A stretch of 64,000 nt of DNA, from positions 1,297,501 through 1,361,500 of the forward strand of contig NZ_CP031941.1 in NCBI RefSeq assembly GCF_003443655.1, in the 5' to 3' direction. The position numbers were made by a program, and so were the translations under genes. The notes beneath the pieces were generated by a model. The model had not been told where the DNA came from. It ran no database searches and saw only the letters and a program-made list of their open reading frames with translations. This stretch comes from Nostoc sphaeroides (GTDB lineage: Bacteria; Cyanobacteriota; Cyanobacteriia; Cyanobacteriales; Nostocaceae). Shown one piece after another: positions 7,221 to 16,433 of this stretch; the stretch's first letter is position 1, and the number at the start of each line of letters is the position of its first letter.

Positions 7221-10133
7221 ATGTTTGAACCTTGGGGTGTCTTAGTTATTTTAATTGCCTGCCCCCTATTGGGCGGATTACCCCTGATTGCATGGATCTC
7301 TTACGCGCTAACAGGCAAGCAATTATCACAAGTTGGTACAAAAAACATTAGTGTATCAGCTGCCTTTTATCATGGCGGTAAGTTTGTCGGAATTCTGGCA
7401 GTATTGTCAGAAGCTTTGAAAGGAGTTGCAGCAGTCTTACTCAGTCGGGTTTTTTTCCCAGAGGGATCGTCTTGGGAATTGCTCGCCCTGATCGCTCTGG
7501 TAATAGGTAGATACTGGATAGGTAGAGGGGCAGGTACGACAAATGTTGTCTGGGGATTTGTCGTACATGATCCACTGGTTGCAATATTTGTATCCTTCTT
7601 TGCAGGTATTACTTTTACAATTCTGCAATCGAGAAAGGTAGTAAAATTTGGGGTTTTGCTTCTCTTTCCTCTGTTTGTGATGATTCTGCACCTTGGCGAT
7701 TATCCCAGAATACTTGCTGCTGTTGCTTTAGCTGGTTTAATGGGCTGGATTTATACTAAAATTCCTGATGATATGAATCTGCCAGCCCAAGAGGCACAAA
7801 CAGAATCGCAAGGGATGTTAGAATTTTTACGCGGCGATGTCTACGACGGGCTACGCCAACGCGCGATGGTTTCTTTAGATGAAGAGTTGGATGCTGCCAT
7901 TGTCGGAGAAAAGGCGGCTACATTATCTCAAATTAAGCGCTGGGGTTATCCAGTCCCTAAGGGATGGGTACTAGCCCCAATCGACAATCCCCAAGTGTTG
8001 ACAGAATTTCTCCAACCATCAGAATTATCTCCCTTGGTGGTACGTTCTTCTGCCATTGGAGAAGATTCACAACAGGCTTCTGCGGCTGGACAGTATGAAA
8101 CAGTTTTAAATGTTACCAGCCCAGAGGCATTACAGTCAGCGATCGCTCAAGTTCAAGCTTCTTACAATCAGCCATCTGCTGTCCAATATCGGCGCGATCG
8201 CGGTTTAAAGGATACAGCAATGGCTGTGTTGATTCAACAACAAGTCCAGAGTGTATATTCTGGTGTAGCTTTCAGCCGCGATCCTATTACTCAGCAAGGT
8301 GATGCGATCATCATTGAAGCCCTTCCCGGTAGCCCGACGCAAGTCGTTTCGGGAAAAGTCACACCAGAACAATATCGCGCTTTTGTCATTGAAACAGAAA
8401 ATTCTTCCTCTGTGCAATTAGAGGGTCAAGGACGAGTCCCCCAAGCATTAATTAAGCAAGTTGCATACTTAGCTCATCGACTCGAAAAACGTTATCATGG
8501 CACTCCTCAAGATATTGAATGGAGTTACGACGGTCAAACACTCTGGGTGTTGCAATCTCGACCGATCACTACTCTACTACCAATCTGGACACGCAAAATC
8601 GCCGCCGAAGTGATTCCCGGAGTAATTCACCCCTTAACATGGTCGATTAATCGTCCCTTAACTTGTGGAGTTTGGGGAGACTTTTTTACTCTAGTTTTGG
8701 GCGATCGCGCTTTAGGATTAGATTTTACTGAAACAGCAACTCTACACTATTCTAGAGCCTACTTTAATGCGTCCCTGTTAGGAGATATTTTTCTCCGCAT
8801 GGGATTGCCACCGGAAAGTTTGGAATTTTTAACTAGAGGAGCTAAATTAAGTAAACCATCCTTACAGTCAACTTTGCAGAATTTGCCAGGACTAGGGAAG
8901 TTGCTGAGGCGGGAATTAAGTTTAGAAAAAGACTTCAAGCAGGATTATCACAAACGCTTCATTCCTGGTTTGTCGCAGTTGGCACAAGAAGATATAGATA
9001 ACTGGGAACCAGCCAAGTTGCTAATCAGAATTGACTTTATTTTAGAGTTGCTGCGGCATGGGACATACTACAGTATTTTAGCTCCCTTGAGTGCTGCCCT
9101 CCGCCAGGGGATTTTTCGGGTAAAGGATGGGCAAATTGATCATAGCGTTACTCCAGAGGTGGCGGCATTGCGATCGCTCAGTGCAATAGCAACAGATGCC
9201 AAGCAAGTATTGCTTGAGTTTGAGCCACAGCAGGTATTTGAGCAATTAAAGCAAACCCCAGAGGGAGAAAAGATCCTGCGAGAATTTGACGAATTACTTC
9301 AGGATTACGGCTATTTAAGTGAAGTGGGAACAGATATTTCCGTTCCTACTTGGCGGGAAAATCCCCAGATGATTAAGCAGATGTTTGTGCAGTTAATGCA
9401 GGGGAACGAACCACAATCAGGCGCTAAAGACGCAATTAATAGCATTTTTGCTGGTAAGCGCAAACGTGGATTTGTGCAACGGCGTGTGGATATCAAGGGA
9501 CGAGTTACCGAAGTTTATTCACGGCTTTTGGCTGAATTGCGGTGGAGTTTTGTCGCTTTAGAAAAAATTTGGTTAAAGTCCGGCTTACTTAAGAAAACAG
9601 GAGATATCTTTTTTCTAGAGTTTGATGAAGTGCGGCGTTTAATTGTGGGTGACGATTCTAGGTTAATTCAAGAGTTAGATGAGTTAGTGGAATCGAGGCG
9701 ATCGCAATTTGCCCAAGATAGTGAGATCATTCAAATACCTCTTTTAGTCTACGGCAATACACCCCCTCACCCCTTAGCTCCCTCTGCACTTTACTCTGAC
9801 CAAATTTTACAAGGGATTGGAGCCAGTCAGGGACAAGCTGAAGGCAGGGTGAAGGTGTTGCGAAATTTACAAGACGTGCCGGAGATTGATCGAGATACGA
9901 TTTTGGTAGTACCTTACACAGATTCCGGCTGGGCCCCTTTGTTATTAAAGGCTGGAGGATTAATTGCCGAAGCTGGTGGGCGGCTTTCTCACGGTGCGAT
10001 CGTTGCTCGTGAGTATGGGATTCCCGCAGTTATGGATGTTCACGGCGCTACATGGCTACTGCAAGATGGTCAACGGGTAAGGATTGATGGCTCTAGGGGT
10101 ATTGTGGAATTATCTAACGATTTAAGACCCTAA
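7221..10133 (+). CDS. PlsY-like membrane domain fused to PEP synthase/rifampicin-phosphotransferase-like dikinase
   Basis: This 970-aa protein joins two folds. Residues 1-190 are a multi-helix membrane domain resembling PlsY (acyl-phosphate glycerol-3-phosphate acyltransferase). However, the usual GH-x-FP/GGKG region appears as VIGRYWIGRGAGTTN, without the His and with an altered glycine loop. Residues about 205-455 form a PEP-synthase-type ATP-binding domain, with GEKAATLSQIKRWG, VVRSSAIGEDS and SAAGQYET. The central part (about 465-860) resembles the linker of rifampicin phosphotransferases. The C-terminus is the swivelling phosphohistidine domain with GGRLSHGAIVARE, catalytic His924. It should phosphorylate something through an ATP/His-phosphate mechanism at the membrane; the substrate is unknown. 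The ATG is at 7221. Confidence 0.85.
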   Translation: MFEPWGVLVILIACPLLGGLPLIAWISYALTGKQLSQVGTKNISVSAAFYHGGKFVGILAVLSEALKGVAAVLLSRVFFPEGSSWELLALIALVIGRYWIGRGAGTTNVVWGFVVHDPLVAIFVSFFAGITFTILQSRKVVKFGVLLLFPLFVMILHLGDYPRILAAVALAGLMGWIYTKIPDDMNLPAQEAQTESQGMLEFLRGDVYDGLRQRAMVSLDEELDAAIVGEKAATLSQIKRWGYPVPKGWVLAPIDNPQVLTEFLQPSELSPLVVRSSAIGEDSQQASAAGQYETVLNVTSPEALQSAIAQVQASYNQPSAVQYRRDRGLKDTAMAVLIQQQVQSVYSGVAFSRDPITQQGDAIIIEALPGSPTQVVSGKVTPEQYRAFVIETENSSSVQLEGQGRVPQALIKQVAYLAHRLEKRYHGTPQDIEWSYDGQTLWVLQSRPITTLLPIWTRKIAAEVIPGVIHPLTWSINRPLTCGVWGDFFTLVLGDRALGLDFTETATLHYSRAYFNASLLGDIFLRMGLPPESLEFLTRGAKLSKPSLQSTLQNLPGLGKLLRRELSLEKDFKQDYHKRFIPGLSQLAQEDIDNWEPAKLLIRIDFILELLRHGTYYSILAPLSAALRQGIFRVKDGQIDHSVTPEVAALRSLSAIATDAKQVLLEFEPQQVFEQLKQTPEGEKILREFDELLQDYGYLSEVGTDISVPTWRENPQMIKQMFVQLMQGNEPQSGAKDAINSIFAGKRKRGFVQRRVDIKGRVTEVYSRLLAELRWSFVALEKIWLKSGLLKKTGDIFFLEFDEVRRLIVGDDSRLIQELDELVESRRSQFAQDSEIIQIPLLVYGNTPPHPLAPSALYSDQILQGIGASQGQAEGRVKVLRNLQDVPEIDRDTILVVPYTDSGWAPLLLKAGGLIAEAGGRLSHGAIVAREYGIPAVMDVHGATWLLQDGQRVRIDGSRGIVELSNDLRP

Positions 10134-10312
10134 TGATTACCACTTCTTTGAAAAACTTGCCAGAAGAATCTGTTTCTCACAATGCCGAAATCAAGAAAAA
10201 GGTGATGCTACGCTTCGGCGATTTGCCTCACCTGACTCAATACAGTTCAGTTAAGCAATTTTTTCCTTCTCTTTCTTCTCTCTGCGTCCTCTGCGCCTTG
10301 GCGGTTCGTTAA
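10133..10312 (+). pseudogene. Truncated cupin-domain protein (N-terminal fragment)
   Basis: The ATG overlaps the stop of the preceding dikinase gene (TAATG). The frame encodes 59 aa. The first 44 or so, including NAEIKKKVMLRFGDLPHLTQ, look like the start of a small single-domain cupin. The metal-binding barrel is missing: the frame runs into a dispersed repeat (CTCTGCGTCCTCTGCGCCTTG) and stops. A similar repeat segment recurs near 22555. I read this as a cupin gene cut off by a repeat insertion or deletion; the cupin assignment rests on the short N-terminal match. Confidence 0.5.
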
Positions 10313-10914
10313 AAAATTGACTTGGATAACAGAGTTTTAGCCTTAACCCAAGCGTATTGTCACCTAACTAACGCTCTTTTATGACTCTCACGAGGTAAAA
10401 ATCAGAAACATTGGTTTCTGATTAGTTTTTATAAATCTAGGCTTTTGTTGGGTTAAGGAACGAAACCCAACACCAAGAATCCTTGATTTTGTTGGGGTTT
10501 CACTAAAGTTCAACCCAACCTACAAATATTTTATTTTTTCAGAGAGAGTAATAAAAGAGCGCTAATGGATGATAGACAAGCGAATCTTCGTTAATTATAC
10601 AGTTTTCTGCAATAGAGCGATCGCCTAAGTGCATTCTCCAGGTATGGAAACTGCACTCAAATATGCAGAAAAGGTGCATGTGTGGCATGAAGATATCGGA
10701 TATTCTGTAACTTATCGGCACAAGTCTCACCTGACTGCTTTTCGGTCAGGTGAGACTTGTGCCGACTTACTTACTTAGTTCGCTTGAAAGTTTTAGTTTT
10801 TTACCAGCCAGAAACTTGCTACCCCATGTAGAGGTTCTGGCTGTTTTTATAGAAGCCACGGTATATTTTTGCACATTGATCCCAACTTTTCCCCAAAGTT
10901 AAATTTGTAAAATC
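10313..10914. other. Intergenic region with palindromic repeats
   Basis: No convincing gene. It contains the TTGTTGGGTT...CAACCCAACCTAC palindrome (10445-10526, also nested in the MITE at 57106) and the strong hairpin at 10716-10764. A short open frame over 10644-10776 includes the hairpin and shows no recognisable family. Confidence 0.6.
10716..10764. terminator. Perfect 20-bp hairpin
   Basis: CGGCACAAGTCTCACCTGAC pairs perfectly with its complement at 10745-10764 across a 9-nt loop. It is not directly downstream of a recognised gene. It could be a bidirectional terminator or a noncoding RNA/repeat element. Confidence 0.5.
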
Positions 10915-11271
10915 CTAATATACCAAAGGTGTCGCGCCGCGCATCTGACGTAAAGAATTTATACAAGCAGGACAATCGCAGCCAAATAAGTTGATTGCCA
11001 CATTACTTTCTTCGTCATTGAACTCCAGCATGGGAGCATCTTCTTGAGAAAACTCTATTTCACGCTGATAGTTAGGAATTTGAGCCAATACGGAAGCCCT
11101 TGCACATACTAAACCCACTTTATGTTTATTGCGTATACAAGATAGACGATCTGTGGTTTTGGCTGCTGGTTCTGGCTCCATAGCTTGTGCGTGATTGAGC
11201 ATTACTCCCATAGAGAGAATAGAGCTAATCAGCACAGGAGAAGAAAGTAAACTCAGTATGAATTTGTTCAT
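10915..11271 (-). CDS. Small secreted hypothetical protein with CxCxxC motif
   Basis: 118 aa of unknown function. A signal peptide is clear: Lys at position 3, a hydrophobic core over residues 4-27, and a likely signal-peptidase site after HAQA near residue 30. The mature part has one Cys pair mid-protein (C45 and C56) and a C-terminal CDCPACINSLRQM, which could bind metal or form disulfides. Start is the ATG at 11271. No operon partner. It may be specific to Nostoc-type cyanobacteria, but I do not recognise the family. Confidence 0.6.
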   Translation of the reverse strand: MNKFILSLLSSPVLISSILSMGVMLNHAQAMEPEPAAKTTDRLSCIRNKHKVGLVCARASVLAQIPNYQREIEFSQEDAPMLEFNDEESNVAINLFGCDCPACINSLRQMRGATPLVY

Positions 11272-11364
11272 TGGTTTTCTTAAAAAACAATTGCGATCGC
11301 TCAGATTATCCGATTAAATCTTACATTACAAGTAAATGTCTATCAGGAATAGCCCAAAATCCAA

Positions 11365-11652
11365 ACACGGAAACGTCAAAGCAGAAGTTATTACAGGGAA
11401 GACAGAAGTTGCTACAGGCTGCGCAAAACACGGAAACGTCAAAGCAGAAGTTATTACAGGGAAGACGGAAGTTGCTACAGGCTGCGCGAAACACGGAAAC
11501 GTCAAAGCAGAAGTTATTACAGGGAAGACAGAAGTTGCTACAGGCTGCACGAAACACGGAAACTTCAAAGCAGAAGTTATTACAGGGAAGACAGAAGTTG
11601 CTACAGGCTGCACGAAACACGGAAACTTCAAAGCAGAAGTTACAGCAGATTT
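11365..11652. repeat. 63-bp tandem repeat (4 full copies plus part of a fifth), built of 21-bp subunits
   Basis: The unit starts ACACGGAAACGTCAAAGCAG and repeats at 11365, 11428, 11491, 11554 and 11617 (last copy partial). Two of its three 21-bp thirds are related: both begin AGTT, two variable bases, then TACAGG. Because 63 is a multiple of three and the unit lacks stops, long open frames appear on both strands. None has a ribosome binding site or recognisable product, so I treat the array as noncoding. Confidence 0.85.
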
Positions 11653-11669
11653 CAGGTAAATGAAGTACA

Positions 11670-11773
11670 TATAGGACTCATATCTGATTTTTGAACAAGA
11701 TTTCAGATAAAACCCTGATAAAACGGGCTTTTCAGTCTCAGTATGTTTTCAGAAATCAAATCGGAGTCCTATA
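11670..11773. mobile_element. MITE with TATAGGACTC terminal inverted repeats
   Basis: Terminal repeats TATAGGACTCATATCTGATT and (complement of the right end) TATAGGACTCCGATTTGATT flank about 60 bp. A second copy with the same ends is at 48524-48650. The ends fit a TA target, as for IS630/Tc1-type transposases, but no matching transposase is in the window. From 11774 to 12310 there are only palindromic spacer repeats: one built on GTGCGTTAGGCGC (near 11900), another on GACGCGATGAATCGCGTC (12021). Confidence 0.6.
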
Positions 11774-12310
11774 CATAAAACCCAAAGCCTTGTAGAGACG
11801 TAGCAGTGCTACGTCTCTACGTGTATTCGATTAGAAGTCAATCAAAAGGTAGGGTGTGTTATGGCTTTAGCCTAACGCACCGTATTATGTGGCGGTGCGT
11901 TAGGCGCTTAAATTATCTTTTTCGTGACCAATGATATCGAAAATATGCGCCTAACACACCCTACAGAAATTTTATTTTTATACCATTTCAATTAATGATT
12001 GCAACCCATCCTTGGGTAAAGACGCGATGAATCGCGTCTCTACAAGTGGTCTATTTGTCGTATTCTTTTTTCAAATTGGTATTACTTTATAAATAACCTC
12101 TTAGAAAACTGACTTTTCACCTGATGTGGAAAAGCGCACGAAAAACCTAACCCCCAACTCGTCGCTCTAAGGGGGAAAATTCAAAGTCTCTCTCCTTAAA
12201 GCAAGAGAGAAATAGAAGTGAGGTTTTCCAGATACCGTTGAATTGTCAGCTTAAAAAAGTACCTATCTTGCCTCCCTAGCTCTCTTGGCTGACAGCGCCG
12301 CTTATGCTTA

Positions 12311-12470
12311 CTATTCGGTATAGCGACGCGGCGTATAAACCCAGATATTACCATCGTTGCGCTTGATGGTTCGGGTTTTTGTGGAACCAATGAGAATAAT
12401 TGTCCGCATATCAGCGCTTGCTGGTTCTAACTGGTCAAGTGCGATCGCTTTCACCGTTTGCCCTGATTCT
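12311..12470 (-). other. cobJ: Out-of-frame C-terminal part of cobJ
   Basis: Downstream of the frameshift near 12466-12472, the next frame encodes the expected CobJ C-terminus: TVKAIALDQLEPASADM, then TIILIGSTKTRTI, then NIWVYTPRRY, ending in TAG at 12311-12313. One extra A after the AGA codon of LGR accounts for the shift. The tail is well conserved, so the mutation is recent, a sequencing error, or tolerated by recoding. Confidence 0.8.
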
Positions 12471-14033
12471 ACCGAGATTCCGGGCCAAGACTACTGGGGT
12501 ATCCGGTGTTCTATGTCGCAGCAAAATATTTCTCGCTTCTGCTAGTTGCCAGGTACGCTCTTTGGAAACAGGATTGTAGAAAGCAATTACGAAATCAGCC
12601 TCAGCAGCAGCAGCAATTCGTTGTTCGATCGCAGACCAAGGTTTCAAGATGTCAGACAGGGAAATAGCACAGAAATCATGCCCAAGGGGCGCACCAATGG
12701 CTGCTGCTGCTGCTTGCATGGCGGAGATACCTGGGGCTACATGAATGTCAATAGTGTCCCATTCGGGTAAGGCATAGCGATCGCACACTTCAAAAACTGC
12801 TGTTGCCATTGCATAGATACCAGGATCACCAGATGAAACTACAGCTACATATCGCCCAGATGCCGCCAAATCAAGGGCCATTTTTGCCCGTGCTTCTTCT
12901 TCGCGGTTGTCGGACTCATGCCGTTGCTTGCCATCAGCCAGAGAACCAATTAAATCTAAATAAGTTTTATAACCTACTAAATCAGTTGCCGACTTGAGTA
13001 TCTCCTTCACTTCGGGAGACATCCATTGCGATCCACCAGGGCCCGTGCCAATAATTGCTAACCGTCCGCGTGGTTGACCGATGGTGTTGGGGTCTATTGG
13101 TTGGGGGGCAATGGCGATCGCTATCTGGGGAGATGAGGAAGATAAGGGAGATGTGCCTGTAGCTGCGATCGCTATTGCTTCGGCGGGGCTATAACCTTGT
13201 GATAACAGACTTTCTAGCTGATTTGGGGTAAAAAAGCGGGCAGGCACTCCGAAGGCGCTAGCTACGGCGTGGATTGCGGGATCGGCGGCGGCGGTGATGG
13301 GTGCAAATATGCCGGCGACTGATGCTTTTTCTAGTTTGGCATCAGCTAGTAGCTGTTGTACTAAAGTGACTGCATCATCAATGGGGGCACTAATTGCGAT
13401 CGCGATCGTTGCGGGGTGGTAGACAAGGCAGTTGGCTGTAGGAGTCACCAAACGTTCTGTAACTTGAATGGTCAAATCTCCCTTTGGATCTATGGGCAAT
13501 TTGCGATCGCTTAACCAAGGTGCTGTGCCTTCTAGTTTAACTTGTGCCCCAGCTAGTAAATCTGAGATAAATTTCTTCGCATCGTCTGGGTTTGCTAAAT
13601 GGTATCCGGGGGGAGGAGATAACAGGGTTGTGCCCAAACGTATATCGCCTGTGGTGGTAATTGCAGGTTTGATATCAAGGGCTTCAGCAATGCGACGGGC
13701 CAAATCGTTTACCCCACCAAGTCCGCCCAAGAGGGGAACAACAGCACTACCATCTTCAGCCACAGCTAACACTGGTGGTTCCTGTTGTTTATCTGAGAGG
13801 ATGGGAGCTAGCGTCCTAATTAAAATGCCGGCGGCACAAATGCCAATTAGCGGCGTTCCTTGGGCAAATAACTCGCGCAACGTCTCGCCAAAGTTAGTAA
13901 AGCTGACATCAACTCCCGATGTGCGATCGGCTAGACCGTATAGTGTCGCCCCTGGTAGGACTGTGATGATTTTGCGTGCTACTGTGACGCTATTTTGACC
14001 TAGTATTATAATGGCGGGTGCAACGTTTATCAT
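12435..14033 (-). CDS. cobJ: CbiG-CobJ fusion: cobalt-precorrin-5A hydrolase / precorrin-3B C17-methyltransferase (frameshifted near 3' end)
   Basis: Cobalamin ring synthesis. Residues about 1-300 are CbiG-like (LGQNSVTVARK, GICAAGILIR, LLGGLGGVNDLA, GIFAPITAAADPAI). Residues from about 325 are the CobJ/CbiH tetrapyrrole methylase (LAIIGTGPGGSQWM, VVSSGDPGIYAM, VAPGISAMQAAAAAIGAPLG, FYNPVSKERTWQL). CbiG-CobJ fusions are known in cyanobacteria. The frame ends early after ARNLGR in an unrelated 10-residue tail, because a 1-nt shift moves the last 50 or so codons into another frame (12311-12470). It stands apart from cobK and cobA-hemD elsewhere in the window. A short spacer separates it from the restriction gene upstream. 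Confidence 0.88.
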   Translation of the reverse strand: MINVAPAIIILGQNSVTVARKIITVLPGATLYGLADRTSGVDVSFTNFGETLRELFAQGTPLIGICAAGILIRTLAPILSDKQQEPPVLAVAEDGSAVVPLLGGLGGVNDLARRIAEALDIKPAITTTGDIRLGTTLLSPPPGYHLANPDDAKKFISDLLAGAQVKLEGTAPWLSDRKLPIDPKGDLTIQVTERLVTPTANCLVYHPATIAIAISAPIDDAVTLVQQLLADAKLEKASVAGIFAPITAAADPAIHAVASAFGVPARFFTPNQLESLLSQGYSPAEAIAIAATGTSPLSSSSPQIAIAIAPQPIDPNTIGQPRGRLAIIGTGPGGSQWMSPEVKEILKSATDLVGYKTYLDLIGSLADGKQRHESDNREEEARAKMALDLAASGRYVAVVSSGDPGIYAMATAVFEVCDRYALPEWDTIDIHVAPGISAMQAAAAAIGAPLGHDFCAISLSDILKPWSAIEQRIAAAAEADFVIAFYNPVSKERTWQLAEARNILLRHRTPDTPVVLARNLGRIRANGESDRT

Positions 14034-14058
14034 TAGTTAATTACGAATAATTAGCACT

Positions 14059-14922
14059 TTAAATAAATGTTCTGAGAAATTTGAGTGCTTCAATTTTATT
14101 GTTAAATATGGCGTGAATTAAATCACCATTATTATAACGAATATCAATCTCGTATTTTAATGCTGGAGCAAATGTAGATTGATTTTCTGGATAATTATGA
14201 ATATATTCAATAGCATTTTCGACAGTAGCACTTTGTTGAGATAGCCCATGTAGGACAATGACATTTACCTGTTGGACTAGTCTAGCAAATGACTGCTCTA
14301 AGGTATTGATAAATTTATCTATCTGGAATTTTTCAAGACTTAGTATTTGATTCTTGATGTTAGTAATATCCTGCTCTGATAATTTTTTCCATTGCTCAAT
14401 TTTATTTGAAAAGTCTGTTTCTAGCGTACTTTCATTGAAAGATGCATTTATCCCAACAGATGTAAATGATTTAACGATGTTTTCATACTTAAGATAAAGA
14501 ATTTTAAAGCCCTTAGATTCTAATTGGTCAAGCGCTCCTTGAGTAAACACACCTGCTAGAATAGCTCCTAAAAATGGGTTAAGGTGACTATAGGTGTCTG
14601 CCAAAGGAATAAGCGCTCCTTCAATTTCTTGAACCTTGTTTCTAGAATGCTTGGTGTAACGCCGCCACGCAGTCTCAATAAATGCTACTGGAAGACCAAG
14701 AGTATCTTCTGTACCTCCTCGTTCCAATACATAGTCAAGGTCATGATAATTACCGTAGCGATCCTGCCATGATACCTTTTTAGTGATTCGTGCCTTGCGC
14801 TTTCTCTGAAAATCTAAGTAAAAACCATGTTCATCAGCCACTTTTTGAAGTGTCTCACGAATAAATTCCTGGATGAAATGCCCTAAAATCTGACCCCATT
14901 TATGTGAAAACGACTCTGCCAT
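14059..14922 (-). CDS. Putative type II restriction endonuclease partner of the adjacent methyltransferase
   Basis: 287 aa. It lies 36 bp downstream of a DNA methyltransferase on the same strand, the classic layout of a type II restriction-modification pair. The N-terminal half has acidic positions that could form a PD-(D/E)xK site: DLDYVLE (61-67) and AFIETAWRRYTKHSRNK (80-96, E83). The canonical ExK lysine is not obvious, so activity is uncertain. AT content is higher than in neighbouring housekeeping genes, in keeping with transfer. The REase role is inferred from position and weak motifs; the recognition sequence is unknown. Confidence 0.6.
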   Translation of the reverse strand: MAESFSHKWGQILGHFIQEFIRETLQKVADEHGFYLDFQRKRKARITKKVSWQDRYGNYHDLDYVLERGGTEDTLGLPVAFIETAWRRYTKHSRNKVQEIEGALIPLADTYSHLNPFLGAILAGVFTQGALDQLESKGFKILYLKYENIVKSFTSVGINASFNESTLETDFSNKIEQWKKLSEQDITNIKNQILSLEKFQIDKFINTLEQSFARLVQQVNVIVLHGLSQQSATVENAIEYIHNYPENQSTFAPALKYEIDIRYNNGDLIHAIFNNKIEALKFLRTFI

Positions 14923-14958
14923 TACATTCGTGCAAAAATAATTTGTGTTGTGATTACC

Positions 14959-16251
14959 CTACCCGTAAACCCACAAACAACCTTCGCAAAGAGGAACTCT
15001 ATGCTTGCGATTTTTCCACTTTACATTGCGGTCACGAACTTTTTCAAAATTAAAAGATTTAAACCCTGCTGCTTGTGCTAATAAACCCATCCATTCAATC
15101 ACCGGAATATAAACACCATAGGGAGCAGAATCGCCAATCATAAAACAAACTGTTGCAGGACTTTTGCAGACTCTGCGAAGTGCTATCCAAACTCTAGCCA
15201 TATCCAAAAAATAGCAGGCAATCATCAAGTGATAATTCTTTTTACCTCCATGCAAATGTCGTTCTTGGGATAATTTGTGACAGGTTTCAATAATACTAGC
15301 TTTAATTGGATATAATTCATGAGATGCTAGAACTTCATCGAGGTTTACATTCTTATTGGTTACGTGCTGCGAACATGAACGAATTAAGTATTGCCTCACC
15401 GCACTTTGTAAATCACCCCAACCAGAAATTTCTTTCATAAAACACATTTCTAGACGTGTAGCATCTGCATAGTCATAGTTGTTAGCATAGGGTGGTGAAG
15501 TGATTACCAAGTTGGCAAAATTATCAGGTACACCTTGGCAAGTCCGAGCATCAGATTGAATAAGACAAGCAACAGAAGCCGCAATTTTTCCGGCAATTCT
15601 CATATCTGTAGCTATACTCTCTGCCATTAGCCCAAAAGCAGACATTGCATCTATTGAATATTGTTTCTTTTTATTTGGTAAAATGTACTGCCAAGGTGCA
15701 GTTCCAGCATGAGAAACATGACGAAGAATTGATACAAGCGTTAACCAAGCTAACTGAGATTCAGATGAATCATCAGCAAGTTTTTCCCAAGATTGGCGCA
15801 ATCTATCTAGAGACTCAAGTGAAGATATACTAAAGCATTCATGAATCAGTTTTGGGTATGTATCTACACATGGTTGAACATTTTCGGCACATTTTATAAC
15901 TTTTTTTATATGTTCAAGATAAGCATCAGCGTCAGTTTGATATAAAAGTTTAGCTCTTGCTATACGCACAACAAAGGGATGAGCCTCAATTCCTAAACAT
16001 TCAACTCCAAGCTTTTCAGATGCGAGTAAAGTTGTACCAGAACCAGAGAATGGATCTAAGACAGTAATTTCTCCTCGTTCTTTAGCTTGGCTAATTATAG
16101 TTTCAACCCATTGTGCAGAGAAACCTGCACTAAATCTAAACCAGCGATGAACTGGTAATTTCATGTTATTAATGAATGTAGATGAACTGTCTAAGGGTTT
16201 AGAAGTGCAAGAATAAAATTCCTCGAATGGTAGTTCTAATTGTTGATTCAT
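14959..16251 (-). CDS. Site-specific DNA methyltransferase (probable N4-cytosine type)
   Basis: AdoMet-dependent amino-methyltransferase of 430 aa. Motif I is DPFSGSG at residues 66-72. Motif IV is TSPPYANNYDYAD, with SPPY at 252-255, the form common in N4-cytosine enzymes. The roughly 180 residues between them may hold the target-recognition domain, with motif I preceding IV. It likely protects host DNA against the endonuclease encoded just downstream (14059-14922). Start is ATG at 16251. Upstream lie a MITE (16315-16423) and a decayed hicBA pair, so this is a small defence-gene patch. m6A specificity cannot be excluded. Confidence 0.8.
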   Translation of the reverse strand: MNQQLELPFEEFYSCTSKPLDSSSTFINNMKLPVHRWFRFSAGFSAQWVETIISQAKERGEITVLDPFSGSGTTLLASEKLGVECLGIEAHPFVVRIARAKLLYQTDADAYLEHIKKVIKCAENVQPCVDTYPKLIHECFSISSLESLDRLRQSWEKLADDSSESQLAWLTLVSILRHVSHAGTAPWQYILPNKKKQYSIDAMSAFGLMAESIATDMRIAGKIAASVACLIQSDARTCQGVPDNFANLVITSPPYANNYDYADATRLEMCFMKEISGWGDLQSAVRQYLIRSCSQHVTNKNVNLDEVLASHELYPIKASIIETCHKLSQERHLHGGKKNYHLMIACYFLDMARVWIALRRVCKSPATVCFMIGDSAPYGVYIPVIEWMGLLAQAAGFKSFNFEKVRDRNVKWKNRKHRVPLCEGCLWVYG

Positions 16252-16314
16252 TTTGATAGTTATTATTTATTAAATTATCGCTTGACAATAAATAGGTAAA
16301 ATACGGCTTTGCAA

Positions 16315-16423
16315 TACTAGTACAGCACGGCGTAAATAAACCAACCATTCCCAATCGTTAAAAAGCTTACTCCATATTATTTTTGACTTTTGACTTTTGA
16401 CTTCCGCCTTGCGGTACTAGTAC
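16315..16423. mobile_element. MITE with TACTAGTAC terminal repeats, copy 1
   Basis: Ends TACTAGTACAGCACGGCGTA and the complement of CCGCCTTGCGGTACTAGTA form about 20-bp inverted repeats. Inside are TTTTGAC heptamers. A second copy is at 25394-25496. Noncoding. Confidence 0.6.
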
Positions 16424-16433
16424 ACAGTATTTA

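Noticed and set aside
10539..10730. 63-codon minus-strand gene
   Set aside because: Ends inside a perfect hairpin and has no family or ribosome binding site.
11365..11652. Possible CRISPR array
   Set aside because: Units are contiguous and near-identical with no unique spacers, and no cas genes lie nearby.
11271..11663. 130-codon repeat protein on the plus strand
   Set aside because: Open frames exist on both strands only because the 63-bp unit lacks stops; no ribosome binding site, and the start abuts the divergent gene's ATG.
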